Shown piece after piece: positions 17,813-26,849 of a stretch of DNA of 42,068 bases (within the stretch, counting starts at the first letter, position 1; every line of letters begins with the position of its first letter). The stretch comes from an uncultured Peptostreptococcaceae bacterium (lineage in GTDB: Bacteria > Bacillota > Clostridia > Peptostreptococcales > Anaerovoracaceae). The position numbers were made by a program, and so were the translations under genes. The notes beneath the pieces are model-generated. The model did no database searches, was not told the origin of the DNA, and saw nothing but the letters and a program-made list of their open reading frames with translations. The stretch spans positions 1-42,068 of the forward strand of contig CAJOKT010000032.1 of the NCBI GenBank assembly GCA_905235115.1, read 5' to 3'.

Positions 17813-18823
17813 ATGGCAGAAAAGGTCTACATACCGGAAGGTTACAGGTCTCCCCTGGACGTCTACGAGACACAGAGGGTGATCGATTTCATAAAGCACG
17901 CGTTCCAGCGGGAGCTGTCGGTGGCTCTGAACCTGAAGCGGGTAAGCGCCCCTTTGGTTGTCTTGAGCGACCTGGGATTAAACGATGATCTTTCCGGCGC
18001 AGAGCGGCCGGTCAGGTTCGACGTTCCCGCCGTGGGCCGGGACTCGGAAGTGGTCCAGTCCCTGGCCAAGTGGAAAAGATACGCTCTTAAGAAATACGAT
18101 TTCAGCTGTCATGAAGGGCTGCTCACTGACATGAACGCCATCCGCCGGGACGAGGCCCTGGACAATCTGCACTCAATCTACGTGGACCAGTGGGACTGGG
18201 AGATGATAATTCTTAAGGAGGACCGCAGGGAAGCTTTCCTCCGGGACACGGTTGAGCGCATCGTAAGCGCCATTTCCCGGGTGGGTGAGGAGCTGCACTG
18301 GCGCTTCCCGAAGCTGACCCCCCGCGTGGAACGCGATATTTGCTTCATAACGTCCCAGGACCTGGAGGATATGTATCCGGATCTCACTCCGGATCAGCGG
18401 GAGGCGGAGCTTCTCAGGGAGCATCATACCGCTTTCATCATGCAGATCGGCGGCGCCCTCCGCTCCGGCGCGCCCCATGGCACGCGCTCGCCGGACTACG
18501 ACGACTGGAGCCTGAACGGCGACCTGCTGTTCTGGGACGAGACCCTGTGCTGCCCTATCGAGATCTCCTCCATGGGTATCCGGGTGGACAGCGAGACGCT
18601 GCTTAAGCAGCTGGCCCTGGCCCATTGTGAGGACCGCAAAAAACTCTACTTCCACCGTCTCCTCCTTGAAGACAAGCTGCCGCTGACCATCGGCGGGGGC
18701 ATCGGTCAGTCCAGGCTTTGCATGTTCCTCATGGGCTCCGCACACATCGGCGAGGTCCAGGCAGCGGTCTGGGACGAGGAGACCGTGGAGGAATGCGCGA
18801 GAAAAGGAGTGGTGCTGCTGTAG
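17813..18823 (+). CDS. asnA: aspartate-ammonia ligase (asparagine synthetase A)
   Basis: This 336-residue enzyme makes asparagine from aspartate, ammonia and ATP through an aspartyl-adenylate; it is related to class II aspartyl/asparaginyl-tRNA synthetases. Its length is normal for AsnA. Segments typical of the family include the N-terminal SPLDVYETQRVIDFIK, the central SLAKWKRYALKKY and YVDQWDWE, and the C-terminal GGGIGQSRLCMFL, which is a class II motif 3-type ATP site. The start is set by AGGAGGAAG. It diverges from lysC-asd across 115 bases, so the use of aspartate for asparagine and for the lysine/threonine branch could be coordinated. The gene is not clearly followed by a T-rich terminator on its own strand. 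Confidence 0.95.
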   Translation: MAEKVYIPEGYRSPLDVYETQRVIDFIKHAFQRELSVALNLKRVSAPLVVLSDLGLNDDLSGAERPVRFDVPAVGRDSEVVQSLAKWKRYALKKYDFSCHEGLLTDMNAIRRDEALDNLHSIYVDQWDWEMIILKEDRREAFLRDTVERIVSAISRVGEELHWRFPKLTPRVERDICFITSQDLEDMYPDLTPDQREAELLREHHTAFIMQIGGALRSGAPHGTRSPDYDDWSLNGDLLFWDETLCCPIEISSMGIRVDSETLLKQLALAHCEDRKKLYFHRLLLEDKLPLTIGGGIGQSRLCMFLMGSAHIGEVQAAVWDEETVEECARKGVVLL

Positions 18824-18906
18824 TGCAGCGCGCTGATTAGAAGCGGCAGGCGGGCGAGTGCTCAGTTGCAGGACGATTTTTCGTCCGCCATCGTCTGTTG
18901 GGACGC

Positions 18907-18938
18907 AAAAAAACCGCCCGCCGACAGAAGGCGGGCGG
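18907..18938 (-). terminator. intrinsic terminator of the CWB2 protein gene
   Basis: Read on the minus strand, a CCGCCCGCC/GGCGGGCGG stem with a 7-base loop (18914-18938) is followed by seven T's (18907-18913). Confidence 0.85.
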
Positions 18939-18950
18939 GCAGGCGAAAGA

Positions 18951-18978
18951 GACCCCCGCGCCTCCCGGCGCGGGGGTC
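18951..18978. repeat. perfect 12-bp hairpin between asnA and the CWB2 gene
   Basis: GACCCCCGCGCC (18951-18962), loop TCCC, GGCGCGGGGGTC (18967-18978). No clear T run follows on either strand, so it is either a helper hairpin for the adjacent terminator or a convergent-transcription barrier. Confidence 0.6.
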
Positions 18979-18986
18979 GTCATATA

Positions 18987-21900
18987 CTATTCCACTATTG
19001 CCAGCGCTGTTGCGTCAGCGATCAGGGATGTTCCGCCCATGACCTTGACCTTGGTGGCGTAGGTGTGGGCAACGTAATCTTTTGCGAGGGTGTAGTTGGA
19101 ATCATTGACTAGGAGGAGAGGCGCATGGAATGCGTGAGCCACAGGGCCTCCCGCAAGACCGTCAGGATAGTTCATGGCGTAGGCCAGGACCACTGTGTCG
19201 ATGGTACTCGGGCAGAACTCTTCGGCAACGGCCACTGACGTGGCGAATCTGTTGGCTCCTGCCACACGCTTTGATTCTCCTGCGGCGTAGGCCTTGACCT
19301 GGTCAAAGACATCGTCCGAGACTACTCCTGTGCCTCCGATGGCATAGCATTTGCCGGAGATATCGGACTGAATACTCTCCAGGTATTCCTTCTGGGCATC
19401 AGTCAGGCTGTTTCCTACAAGCAGGATGGGCTGGCCAACTGCGGATGCGGATAGACTGTCGGCATAGCCGTTGGCGGCGCAGATCAGAAGGTCCTTGCCG
19501 GAGACGCCTGCTCTCTGGAGGATCAGGATGTTTGTCTCGAATCTGTTGGCGCCGGCCAGCCTGTCGATATTGGTGATCCCCAGTGCTTCGAGCTCTGTTT
19601 CCATGACCTCGGGCACTGCGCCGGTACCGCCCAGGATGTAGACGGTGCCGTCTTCTTCCATATTGTTCTTGACGTATTCAGCTATCTTGGAGGCAACGCT
19701 GGTGTGAGTGAGGAGCACGGGGGCATCTTTTGCGATGCCGAGATATGCTCCTGCCAGAGCGTCCGGGAAGTCCATGCCGCTGGCGATGACCACCGCGGGG
19801 AACTTATCCAGATCAAGCTGCGCCTTCAGTTTGTTCGCGGCCTCGATGGAGGTGTCGAACCTGTTGGGACCTGCGATCCTCTCCAGAGGATCCACGGGCT
19901 CCGGCTCCTGACCTTCCAGATAGACTCTGTAATAGACTTCAAGGGGAGACCCCCACCCAGCCTGAACGATGTCACCGTTCAACTTCTTGCCGTTTACGGT
20001 GATGCCAAGGTCGGAGAGATCCATCTCGGAATTATTGAAGTAGTGGGTATCGTCGCAATCCTCAACGTTGAACCAGAGATAGTACTCTTCGTCCGGGCTG
20101 AGATATTCGCTGCTGTCAAGGAGCTTGTCAAAACCGCTCCCGGACTTTTTCACAAGGCCGGTATAGTTCGAGTCTACATATACATACCATCCGCCGGGGG
20201 CATCAGCCACAGCGAGACCGGTACCCTTGGGTGAGGTTATGGCAGCTATGAATACTTCTGTGACCTGCGCGCCGGTCTTGCTTTCTGTTAGCTTCACCGC
20301 CGATTCATCATAGGTGATGTCTATGGGACCATAGATCACGGATTTATCTGTTATGCGGAAAGTTATCTCGCCGTATTTTGAGGGATCCGCCACGGACGAA
20401 GCTTTGACAGTTATGAACTCCGACTGTTCTTCCAGGCCCACATGAAGATATCTGTAGTAGTTGTTTTCGCCGTTGAAGTAGGAACTGCCGTCAGAGCCGA
20501 TGAGCTGCCAGTTCAGGTCCTTGATGTCTGTTCCGACGACTTCGGCAATGACCTTTGCGCTGGTACCCCTGCAGATCTCGGTCTTTTCACAGGTAAGTGT
20601 GACGCTTTCAATGTAAGGAACCTCGTCCACAACGGCCACGCTCACCTCATCATATACGGTGGCATCCACTGTTGAGGTCGCTCTGACTGTCAGGTCATGG
20701 CCTGTATGTTCGCCGCTGCCGGCGTGAAGCCTTCCGGCACTTGTGATGTACGTGCCAACGCTGTCATTGCCCGTGACGGACCAGGTCACGTCATCCGTTG
20801 TAGCGGCGACTGCGGTCACGCTGAACTGGCGGAATCCATCCGGGACTATACTGGATTCTTCAGGCGTGACCGCCAGGCTCCAGATGACATCCGAAGACTC
20901 GTCCAGGTAGACTCTCTTGTATACCAGAAGGTCTCCGTCATCGTAGCCGGGCTGCGTCACATATTCCGCGGGCTGGCCGTTGACGGTGGCAGTATATGTG
21001 GTGTTCATGTCGAACCCGTAGCCGTCGTCGTTCTCTATGTTGAAGCGGAGATAGTATTCGTCTTCAGTGTTCAGGAGTTCATCACTGTTTTCCAGTGTCT
21101 GATATGAGTCACCATTCTTTACCGCCAGACATGTCCATGAAGAAGTGCTGAGATCCAGCTTCGACTTATCGGGGTCCGCAGCATAGACGTACCAGCCGTC
21201 GTGGGCATTTACAGAGCCCGGATTGGAGGTGACGTTCTTGAGAAGGTGGAGACTCACATCTTTTCCCGTAAGTCTTGTGGTGGGGAAGACTTTGGAGGCA
21301 TCATAGGTGATAGCGATAACGGAGGGCACGGCCTGACCGGTGATGACAACGTTCTTCGCGGGATTATCGGAGGCGTCCACTACGGTCGCCTGACCGGGAA
21401 CCGGGGCTTTAATCTTGCCGCCTTCGGGGATCACGATGGACAATGAATCGCTGCAATATAAAAAGTTACGGGAATCGTTGTCGCTGACATCGTCATTATC
21501 GTTGATCCTGTCATTGTAGACTATGATGGCTCTGCTCTCCTGAGAAGTGGCTGTGACTTTTGTTCCGGTGTCTGAGATCTGAATCAGGGCACCGTCCACA
21601 GTGATGGCACCGCCATAAGTAGACTGAGCGGTGACCTGGGCGCCGCCTGAAATAAATGTTTCAGCCCAGTTTAAGATACCATTGCGGCTTCCCTTGGCTT
21701 GTACGGTGCCCCCCGAGATCACGAAGACGCTTTGTGTACTGTCTGCGGACCAGTAGATGCCGTAGCCATATTCAGGCGCTGTGCCTTCCGCTCTCAGGCT
21801 GCCGCCTGACATTTTGAAAGGTGCATCTGATCCCGAACCGCCGGGGCTGATGCCTATGGCAGTCATTCCTGCAGCCGTGGCCTTGGCATCAACGCCCAGT

Positions 21901-22523
21901 GATCCGCCTGACATATCAAAGCTTCTGGCGGAGATGCCTGTGGCGATGCCGGCTCCAGTGGTGCAGGTGATAGTGGCAGAACCGTCGGTCATGGAGAAGG
22001 CGGCCACATTTATGGCTGATGCGGAGAGAGCAGTCGGATCATTCGACGTGTAGTTGATGAACAGTCCACCGCCGTTGATGCTGAATGTTCCCATGGTGAG
22101 GTTGATGGCTGCGGGATAGCGGAGACCGGAGGATTCGTTGGTGAGATCCAGATCCAGGAACCCGCCGTTCAGGTTCACCTTTCCCTTGTAGCCGTCGATC
22201 CCGCCGTAGATACTCAGGATCTCATCGGGGGCCTCCTCTGAGGCCTCGATTGAGAGCTCATAGCTCCCGATATGCAGGGCTCCGATGATTTTGGAGGCAT
22301 CCACCTTTATGACGGTATCGCCTGCAAGAGTGTAATCTGCCATAAGGGTCAGATCAGACGCAGCTACTACGCCCTGCAGCTCGTTGTCAGCAGCGTAGGC
22401 TGCCGACTGACCTGTGAAAAGTCCCGCTCCGGGCATCATGCAGACCGCCACGGCCGTTATCAGTACCATGACCGCAAGCTTTAGCAAAAAGCGCCCGGAG
22501 GACTTGCCGTAGTTATTCTTCAT
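18987..22523 (-). CDS. cell-wall-binding surface protein with three CWB2 repeats
   Basis: The product has 1,178 residues, starting at ATG 22523 behind AAAGGAGG; the longer frame to 22580 is rejected. It has a signal peptide (KNNYGKSSGRFLLK, hydrophobic core, cleavage near AYAA). A repetitive Gly/Ser-rich region with SGGSL/SGGTV motifs follows, which may be a beta-helix of the carbohydrate-binding or lyase-like type. Next come two related domains (ITYDAS...GWYVYAADP...EYYLRFN and ITYDES...GWYVYVDSN...EYYLWFN) separated by two Ig-like domains. Three CWB2 repeats (RIAGPNRFDTS, RLAGANRFETN, RVAGANRFATS) fill about the last 300 residues. CWB2 modules hold clostridial S-layer-associated proteins on wall polysaccharide without a sortase. 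The substrate or partner is unknown. Confidence 0.9.
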   Translation of the reverse strand: MKNNYGKSSGRFLLKLAVMVLITAVAVCMMPGAGLFTGQSAAYAADNELQGVVAASDLTLMADYTLAGDTVIKVDASKIIGALHIGSYELSIEASEEAPDEILSIYGGIDGYKGKVNLNGGFLDLDLTNESSGLRYPAAINLTMGTFSINGGGLFINYTSNDPTALSASAINVAAFSMTDGSATITCTTGAGIATGISARSFDMSGGSLGVDAKATAAGMTAIGISPGGSGSDAPFKMSGGSLRAEGTAPEYGYGIYWSADSTQSVFVISGGTVQAKGSRNGILNWAETFISGGAQVTAQSTYGGAITVDGALIQISDTGTKVTATSQESRAIIVYNDRINDNDDVSDNDSRNFLYCSDSLSIVIPEGGKIKAPVPGQATVVDASDNPAKNVVITGQAVPSVIAITYDASKVFPTTRLTGKDVSLHLLKNVTSNPGSVNAHDGWYVYAADPDKSKLDLSTSSWTCLAVKNGDSYQTLENSDELLNTEDEYYLRFNIENDDGYGFDMNTTYTATVNGQPAEYVTQPGYDDGDLLVYKRVYLDESSDVIWSLAVTPEESSIVPDGFRQFSVTAVAATTDDVTWSVTGNDSVGTYITSAGRLHAGSGEHTGHDLTVRATSTVDATVYDEVSVAVVDEVPYIESVTLTCEKTEICRGTSAKVIAEVVGTDIKDLNWQLIGSDGSSYFNGENNYYRYLHVGLEEQSEFITVKASSVADPSKYGEITFRITDKSVIYGPIDITYDESAVKLTESKTGAQVTEVFIAAITSPKGTGLAVADAPGGWYVYVDSNYTGLVKKSGSGFDKLLDSSEYLSPDEEYYLWFNVEDCDDTHYFNNSEMDLSDLGITVNGKKLNGDIVQAGWGSPLEVYYRVYLEGQEPEPVDPLERIAGPNRFDTSIEAANKLKAQLDLDKFPAVVIASGMDFPDALAGAYLGIAKDAPVLLTHTSVASKIAEYVKNNMEEDGTVYILGGTGAVPEVMETELEALGITNIDRLAGANRFETNILILQRAGVSGKDLLICAANGYADSLSASAVGQPILLVGNSLTDAQKEYLESIQSDISGKCYAIGGTGVVSDDVFDQVKAYAAGESKRVAGANRFATSVAVAEEFCPSTIDTVVLAYAMNYPDGLAGGPVAHAFHAPLLLVNDSNYTLAKDYVAHTYATKVKVMGGTSLIADATALAIVE

Positions 22524-22621
22524 TTCTGTCCTCCTTTCGGATGATATAAAAAGCAGATTATCGCAGTCCATCGAACACAAGAATGACTGCGCATAAACGC
22601 AATATGATTCTTTACGGTATC

Positions 22622-22644
22622 AATGTACTATAATGAAGTACATT
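22622..22644. repeat. inverted repeat AATGTACT-N7-AGTACATT upstream of the CWB2 gene
   Basis: Perfect 8-base arms (22622-22629 and 22637-22644) lie about 100-120 bases upstream of the CWB2 start. It is a possible operator. I could not fix a convincing promoter for this gene; TTTACA-N18-TACATT on the minus strand overlaps the dyad but is weak. Confidence 0.4.
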
Positions 22645-22755
22645 TTGTAAAGTGGCTTTTTGGGGCAGGAGCAGTTTATATGGTCTAATTACGGCTCCGG
22701 GGCAAAAACATGACCCGGCCGCAAAGAGCCGGCATGATCACCGCTGCGGCCCGCT

Positions 22756-22789
22756 CCAAAATAAAGCCCTGCGCCTCATGGCGCAGGGC
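22756..22789 (-). terminator. intrinsic terminator of the DDAH/nucleotidase/STAS-kinase operon
   Basis: On the minus strand, a GCCCTGCGCC/GGCGCAGGGC stem with a 4-base loop (22766-22789) is followed by TTTATTTT. Confidence 0.85.
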
Positions 22790-22811
22790 ATCTTATGTCA
22801 TGATCTTTTGC

Positions 22812-23981
22812 TCAGAAGTCCAGACTGTCGTATTTGGGGACCAGATCCTCCAGCCTTCTTTTGCAGAGCTCTATCTGCTTAAGACCGAATTCGGACACGG
22901 AATCCCTTTTCAGGGTGCGGCGCATCAGCCTGCTGTAGGCCAGTATGGCGGCCTTTTCCGTCATTGCTTTAATGGACTCTTCGTCATCAGTTTCCAGATA
23001 CAGTCTGGTGGCCAGTCCCCAGATCCTTGAGACCAGATCGTAGGGCAGGTTCAGGAACCTTTCTGAGATCCCGTGGTCCAGTTCGCCGAAGCCTACGTAG
23101 CACATGTACATGTTGGCCAGATCCAGGATCGGATGGCCGTAGGACAGGGTGTCCATGTCGATCAAAAGCACCTCGCCGTTCTGCATCTCTACGTTGTTTG
23201 TATGGTAATCCCCGTGGATCATGGTGTGTCTTTCAGGCAAGCCTTCCGTCAGGGCGATGAGCTTATCGTAGACGGCGGGATCCAGGTAGTCCCTGAGATA
23301 TTTTGCGCGGTTAAGGGCTACAGCCTTTCCGTCAGGCATATCCTTGGGGTCCACCTCCGTGGAATGGATGGTCTTGAGAAGATCCGTGTAGAGCTTAACA
23401 TAATGCTCGATATCGTCGGGATTCTCCCGGATGAGCTTGGTGAATGACTTGGCGTTCAGAAGCTCGAAAACTGAAGCGTAGCTTTCACCCACCTTCACCA
23501 CGTCGAAGGGTATGGCGGTGGGGATGCCCAGGATCAGGGCCTTTCGTGCCAGGGTCCGCTCGGCCTCTATGTCGTCCAGAGCGTCCGGGTCACGGTAGAC
23601 CTTGACCACCAGTTCATCATTATATCTGTAGACCACGCCGTTGGAGCCTTCTCCAAGGATCTCGCAGCCCTCCACGGACATCTGGCGGAAAGCCTTTCTG
23701 ATATCCATCATCTCCGTGAAACCGGTCATCTCAAAGATGTCATAAACTTCGGGGCTGACGTTTATCAGGGAGAGAGCTGGGGCTGATTTGCGGAGCCGGA
23801 GGATGACTCTGAGCCCTGCGCTTGAAATGTATGTCAGGTCCTCCAGGTCAAGTCTGAGCTGGGCTGACGGATGATCTTTTCTGATGTTTTCGATCTCGTC
23901 CTCAAGGGATGAGGCATTGGAACTGTCGATCCTTCCCTGAGGGAAGACGGTCAGTATGTTGTTTTCCAGGTATGATCTCAT
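22812..23981 (-). CDS. STAS domain fused to an aminoglycoside-phosphotransferase-like kinase
   Basis: This 389-residue protein is a two-domain fusion. Residues about 1-105 are a STAS (anti-sigma-factor antagonist) domain, with FPQGRIDSSNA and the conserved YISSAGLRV loop that contains the serine phosphorylated in SpoIIAA-type proteins. Residues about 108-389 are an APH/choline-kinase fold: GEGSNGVVYRY (nucleotide loop), VVKVYR (lysine), HGDYHTNNV (catalytic Asp/Asn loop) and LLIDMDTLSYG (metal-binding Asp). It resembles a sporadic family of putative kinases (TIGR02172-like, recalled from memory). The substrate is unknown. The start overlaps the upstream nucleotidase stop by four bases. It may couple partner-switching signals to small-molecule phosphorylation; that is inference. 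Confidence 0.85.
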   Translation of the reverse strand: MRSYLENNILTVFPQGRIDSSNASSLEDEIENIRKDHPSAQLRLDLEDLTYISSAGLRVILRLRKSAPALSLINVSPEVYDIFEMTGFTEMMDIRKAFRQMSVEGCEILGEGSNGVVYRYNDELVVKVYRDPDALDDIEAERTLARKALILGIPTAIPFDVVKVGESYASVFELLNAKSFTKLIRENPDDIEHYVKLYTDLLKTIHSTEVDPKDMPDGKAVALNRAKYLRDYLDPAVYDKLIALTEGLPERHTMIHGDYHTNNVEMQNGEVLLIDMDTLSYGHPILDLANMYMCYVGFGELDHGISERFLNLPYDLVSRIWGLATRLYLETDDEESIKAMTEKAAILAYSRLMRRTLKRDSVSEFGLKQIELCKRRLEDLVPKYDSLDF

Positions 23982-24487
23982 GATTCTTTCAGTATTTCAT
24001 TAAGCTGTTCGGCAGCTGATAGGGTGTCGGTGAACAGAATGCCTGTGCCGCCCTTGTCCCGCCAGCGGATGATGTTAAGCTCCAGGTCATCGATCAGGAT
24101 ATACTCCGGGCCCAGGCAGAAGTCCGCCTTTCCTTCTTTATATACGAGGTTTACTTTGATTTCCGGATCCAGCCAGGCGTGGGACCAGAAGATCTTGTCC
24201 TCTGCAGCGTATTCTATGCGCCTGTGAGGCTTGGGCAGGCCGGACAGGATCTCCACCCTGTCGCCGAATCTTCCCCGGACTTCGCCGAAGAAGTCTTTCG
24301 CACCGGGAATGAACCCGAGCTTCAGATAGAAGTGGTCCACCTTGCGGACCGCGTCCCACATCTGATCGTCCTCCTCCCTGGTGCGGTGGTTCCTGTCTCT
24401 GAACCGGAAGCCTGCCAGCTCTCTGACTCCTTCGTCAAAATCCGCCAGCACGTTGTCCAGATCGAAATAGATCTTCTTTGGCTCCAT
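23978..24487 (-). CDS. HAD-family 5'(3')-deoxyribonucleotidase-like protein (NT5C type)
   Basis: This 169-residue protein fits the cytosolic 5'-nucleotidase C family. FDLDNVLADF is the HAD motif 1 (nucleophile Asp and acid/base Asp). ILSGLPK probably provides motif 2, KADFC the motif 3 lysine region, and EYILIDDLELN the motif 4 acidic pair. The family dephosphorylates (deoxy)nucleoside monophosphates, but small bacterial members can differ in substrate. It is the middle gene of a tight operon: one base after the DDAH-like gene and a four-base overlap with the STAS-kinase gene. Membership in the fold is secure and the substrate is not. Confidence 0.8.
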   Translation of the reverse strand: MEPKKIYFDLDNVLADFDEGVRELAGFRFRDRNHRTREEDDQMWDAVRKVDHFYLKLGFIPGAKDFFGEVRGRFGDRVEILSGLPKPHRRIEYAAEDKIFWSHAWLDPEIKVNLVYKEGKADFCLGPEYILIDDLELNIIRWRDKGGTGILFTDTLSAAEQLNEILKES

Positions 24488-24488
24488 A

Positions 24489-25268
24489 TCAGAACCTCAG
24501 TGACAGGCAGGTCAGGCTGCCGTCGATCTTTCTGAACTCGGAAGTATCAACGGTTATGGTGGGGTAGCCCAGATCCTGTATTATCTTCAGGGTCTTGGGG
24601 TAGCCGGCGGGAACCAGCACCGTGCCGTTTATGTAAAGGCTGTTGATGGCATAAAGCTCGTCCTCCGGGATGATATATCTGTTGAAATCTCTGAAGGCCG
24701 GGACCTTGTCCATGGTCTCTGTCACCAAAAGGTCATGGTTATCAAGGTATATGACGAAATCCTTCAGATGCAGGCCTTCTGTGACGGGAACGGTCTCCGA
24801 GGTATAGCCCGCCCCGGTCACGATGTCATTGAACTGGCGCGCGCCTTCAGCGTTGGTGCGGCCGCTCTGCCCTACGTAGAAGTGGCGCCCCACCTGCATG
24901 ACGTCGCCGCCCTCCATGGTGCCAGGAGCCTCTATGTGGAAGATCCGGTCTTCCGGGTAGAATTTCTTAAGGGCCGGCTCGATCTCGGCCTTCTCCCCGT
25001 TACGGGAGTCTCTTGCGGGGTTGGTGACCACCGCTAAACCCTCCATGACCACCGCCGGGTCCTCGGTGAAGCAGGAGTCCGGGAAGCGCTCGTCAGAAGG
25101 AAGGTCCAGCACCTCCAGCCCCAGGCTTTCCAGGATGCGGATATACTTATCGTGCTGCTTTACTGCAAGATCGTAGTCCGGACTCTCCGGGGTGTCCGTG
25201 AACTGTGCCGTTGAGATACCGTCGATCAGTGCTCTGCAGGGTTTCTTGGTTATGGCTTTGGTAAACAT
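24489..25268 (-). CDS. dimethylargininase/arginine deiminase-superfamily hydrolase (DDAH-like)
   Basis: This 259-residue protein of the guanidino-group-modifying superfamily has SCFTEDPAVV near residue 70, EGGDVMQVGRHFYVG (substrate-binding acidic residues), a histidine in EGLHLKDFV, and the nucleophilic cysteine in the C-terminal SLTCLSLRF. This order and length match N(G),N(G)-dimethylarginine dimethylaminohydrolase, which releases citrulline and methylamines. Related bacterial enzymes act on other guanidines or amidines, so the substrate is uncertain. The start is fixed by AAGGAGG before ATG 25268. It leads the three-gene minus-strand operon and is divergent from lpdA. I expect it to be cytoplasmic. 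Confidence 0.88.
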   Translation of the reverse strand: MFTKAITKKPCRALIDGISTAQFTDTPESPDYDLAVKQHDKYIRILESLGLEVLDLPSDERFPDSCFTEDPAVVMEGLAVVTNPARDSRNGEKAEIEPALKKFYPEDRIFHIEAPGTMEGGDVMQVGRHFYVGQSGRTNAEGARQFNDIVTGAGYTSETVPVTEGLHLKDFVIYLDNHDLLVTETMDKVPAFRDFNRYIIPEDELYAINSLYINGTVLVPAGYPKTLKIIQDLGYPTITVDTSEFRKIDGSLTCLSLRF

Positions 25269-25302
25269 CGTTCCTCCTTGAACATTTGCTTTATCGCATT
25301 AA

Positions 25303-25311
25303 ATTATATCA
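25303..25311 (-). promoter_or_regulatory. extended -10 promoter of the DDAH operon
   Basis: On the minus strand TGATATAAT forms an extended -10 (TGnTATAAT). The -35 is poor, which is usual for extended -10 promoters. It lies about 35 bases upstream of ATG 25268. Confidence 0.55.
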
Positions 25312-25332
25312 CAGCCTCCCGCAAAACACCAG

Positions 25333-25375
25333 CATACATGGTATGTTGTAACCTCCTGTTTTTATATGTTATAAT
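25333..25375 (+). promoter_or_regulatory. putative sigma-A promoter of lpdA with overlapping dyad
   Basis: TTGTAA (25346-25351) and a perfect TATAAT (25370-25375) are spaced by 18 bases. A short dyad CATAC-ATG-GTATG (25333-25345) abuts the -35 and could bind a regulator. Confidence 0.55.
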
Positions 25376-25440
25376 CTTTTGCGCAGGGAAAGTGAAGAGG
25401 CGCGGAGCCTCCGGCATATAGATACAGAAAGGAAGAAAAC

Positions 25441-26847
25441 ATGGATCTACTGATCATAGGCGGCGGTCCCGGCGGATACGAGACAGCCATAAGAGCAGCC
25501 CAGATGGGAGCTCAGGTCACTCTGGTGGAGAAAGGAGCCCTGGGCGGCACCTGCCTGAACGTGGGATGCATCCCAACCAAAGCTCTCTTGCATTCGGCGG
25601 ACCTTTACAGCGAAGTGGTGAAGGAAGCGGCCAAAAGCGGCGTGGTCTGCGGCGAAGTGGCGCTGGACTTCGGTCAAGTCCAGGCCAGGAAGCAGAAAGT
25701 GGTGTCTCAGCTGGTGAACGGCGTAGGCTCCCTTATGAAAGCCTACGGCATCACCGTGAAAAAAGGCACAGCAGTCTTTGCCGCAAAAGATAAGGTTGAG
25801 GTGAGGTCTGAAGAGGGCACCGAGGAACTCACATTTGACAAGTGCATCATAGCCTCCGGTTCTGTACCCTCAGTGCTGCCCATCCCGGGCCACGACCTTG
25901 AGGGAGTGGTGGACTCCACGGGAGCTCTGGACTTCTGCGAGGTGCCAGAGAGCCTGGCCATCATCGGAGGAGGAGTCATCGGCATCGAGATCGGCCACGC
26001 CTACTCAAGATTCGGCACCAAGGTCACCGTAATCGAGATGCTGCCCGAGATCCTGATGAACCTGGACAGGGACCTGGTGGCCGTCCAGAGAAGGAACATG
26101 AGGCGGGCCAAGATCGACGTGAAGACCGGTTCCGCAGTGCAGTCCATAGAGAAGACTGAAGATGGCCTTAAGGTCAACGTGAAGGATTCCAACGACAAGG
26201 AGTTCTCGGTCACTGCCGAAAAGGTCCTCATGTGCGTGGGGCGCCGTCCCATGACAGACGGCATGGGCCTTGACGAGATCGGGGTTGAGCGGGACAGAAG
26301 AAGGATAGTAGTTGACGGCAGCTTCAAAACATCCGTGGACAACATCTATGCCATAGGCGACTGCATCGGCGGCATCATGCTGGCCCATGTGGCCTCAGCC
26401 GAGGGCGAGGCATGTCTGGAGGGCATTATGGGACGTGAGAGATCCGTGAACCTCAGCGTGATCCCGTCCTGCGTCTACACCCAGCCGGAGCTGGCGGGGG
26501 TAGGTCTTACGGAGCAGGAGTGCGAGAAGCTTCAGGAGGAAACGGGGCTTCAGTATGAGATCGGCAAATTCCCGCTCATGGGAAACGGCAAGTCCCTGAT
26601 CATCGGCGAGCAGTCCGGTCTGGTGAAGGTCATCGCGGAGAAGGACACCGGCAGGGTGCTGGGCATCCATATGGCGGGGCCCAACGCCACAGAGATCATC
26701 ATGGAAGGAGCCCTGGCTCTCTCCATGGGAGCGTCCGTGGAGGACGTGCTCAGGACCGTCCATGCCCATCCCACAGTATCGGAATCTCTTAAGGAAGCGG
26801 CTCACGCGGTGTTCGGAAGCGCGGTGAACATGCCTCCGGCGAAGTAA
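25441..26847 (+). CDS. lpdA: dihydrolipoyl dehydrogenase (E3)
   Basis: This 468-residue flavoprotein disulfide reductase oxidises dihydrolipoyl groups with NAD. LLIIGGGPGGYETAIRAAQMG is the FAD Rossmann motif; the length is standard. GGTCLNVGCIPTKALL holds the redox-active cysteine pair; LAIIGGGVIGIEIGHAYSRFGTKVTVIE is the NAD site; AIGDCIG is the second FAD motif; HAHPTVSE near the C-terminus holds the active-site His-Glu. There is no N-terminal lipoyl domain. No E1/E2 or glycine-cleavage genes are adjacent, so its partner complex is unknown. It has its own promoter and terminator but directly precedes the 4-hydroxybutyrate cluster. The start follows AAAGGAAG. Confidence 0.95.
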   Translation: MDLLIIGGGPGGYETAIRAAQMGAQVTLVEKGALGGTCLNVGCIPTKALLHSADLYSEVVKEAAKSGVVCGEVALDFGQVQARKQKVVSQLVNGVGSLMKAYGITVKKGTAVFAAKDKVEVRSEEGTEELTFDKCIIASGSVPSVLPIPGHDLEGVVDSTGALDFCEVPESLAIIGGGVIGIEIGHAYSRFGTKVTVIEMLPEILMNLDRDLVAVQRRNMRRAKIDVKTGSAVQSIEKTEDGLKVNVKDSNDKEFSVTAEKVLMCVGRRPMTDGMGLDEIGVERDRRRIVVDGSFKTSVDNIYAIGDCIGGIMLAHVASAEGEACLEGIMGRERSVNLSVIPSCVYTQPELAGVGLTEQECEKLQEETGLQYEIGKFPLMGNGKSLIIGEQSGLVKVIAEKDTGRVLGIHMAGPNATEIIMEGALALSMGASVEDVLRTVHAHPTVSESLKEAAHAVFGSAVNMPPAK

Positions 26848-26849
26848 AG

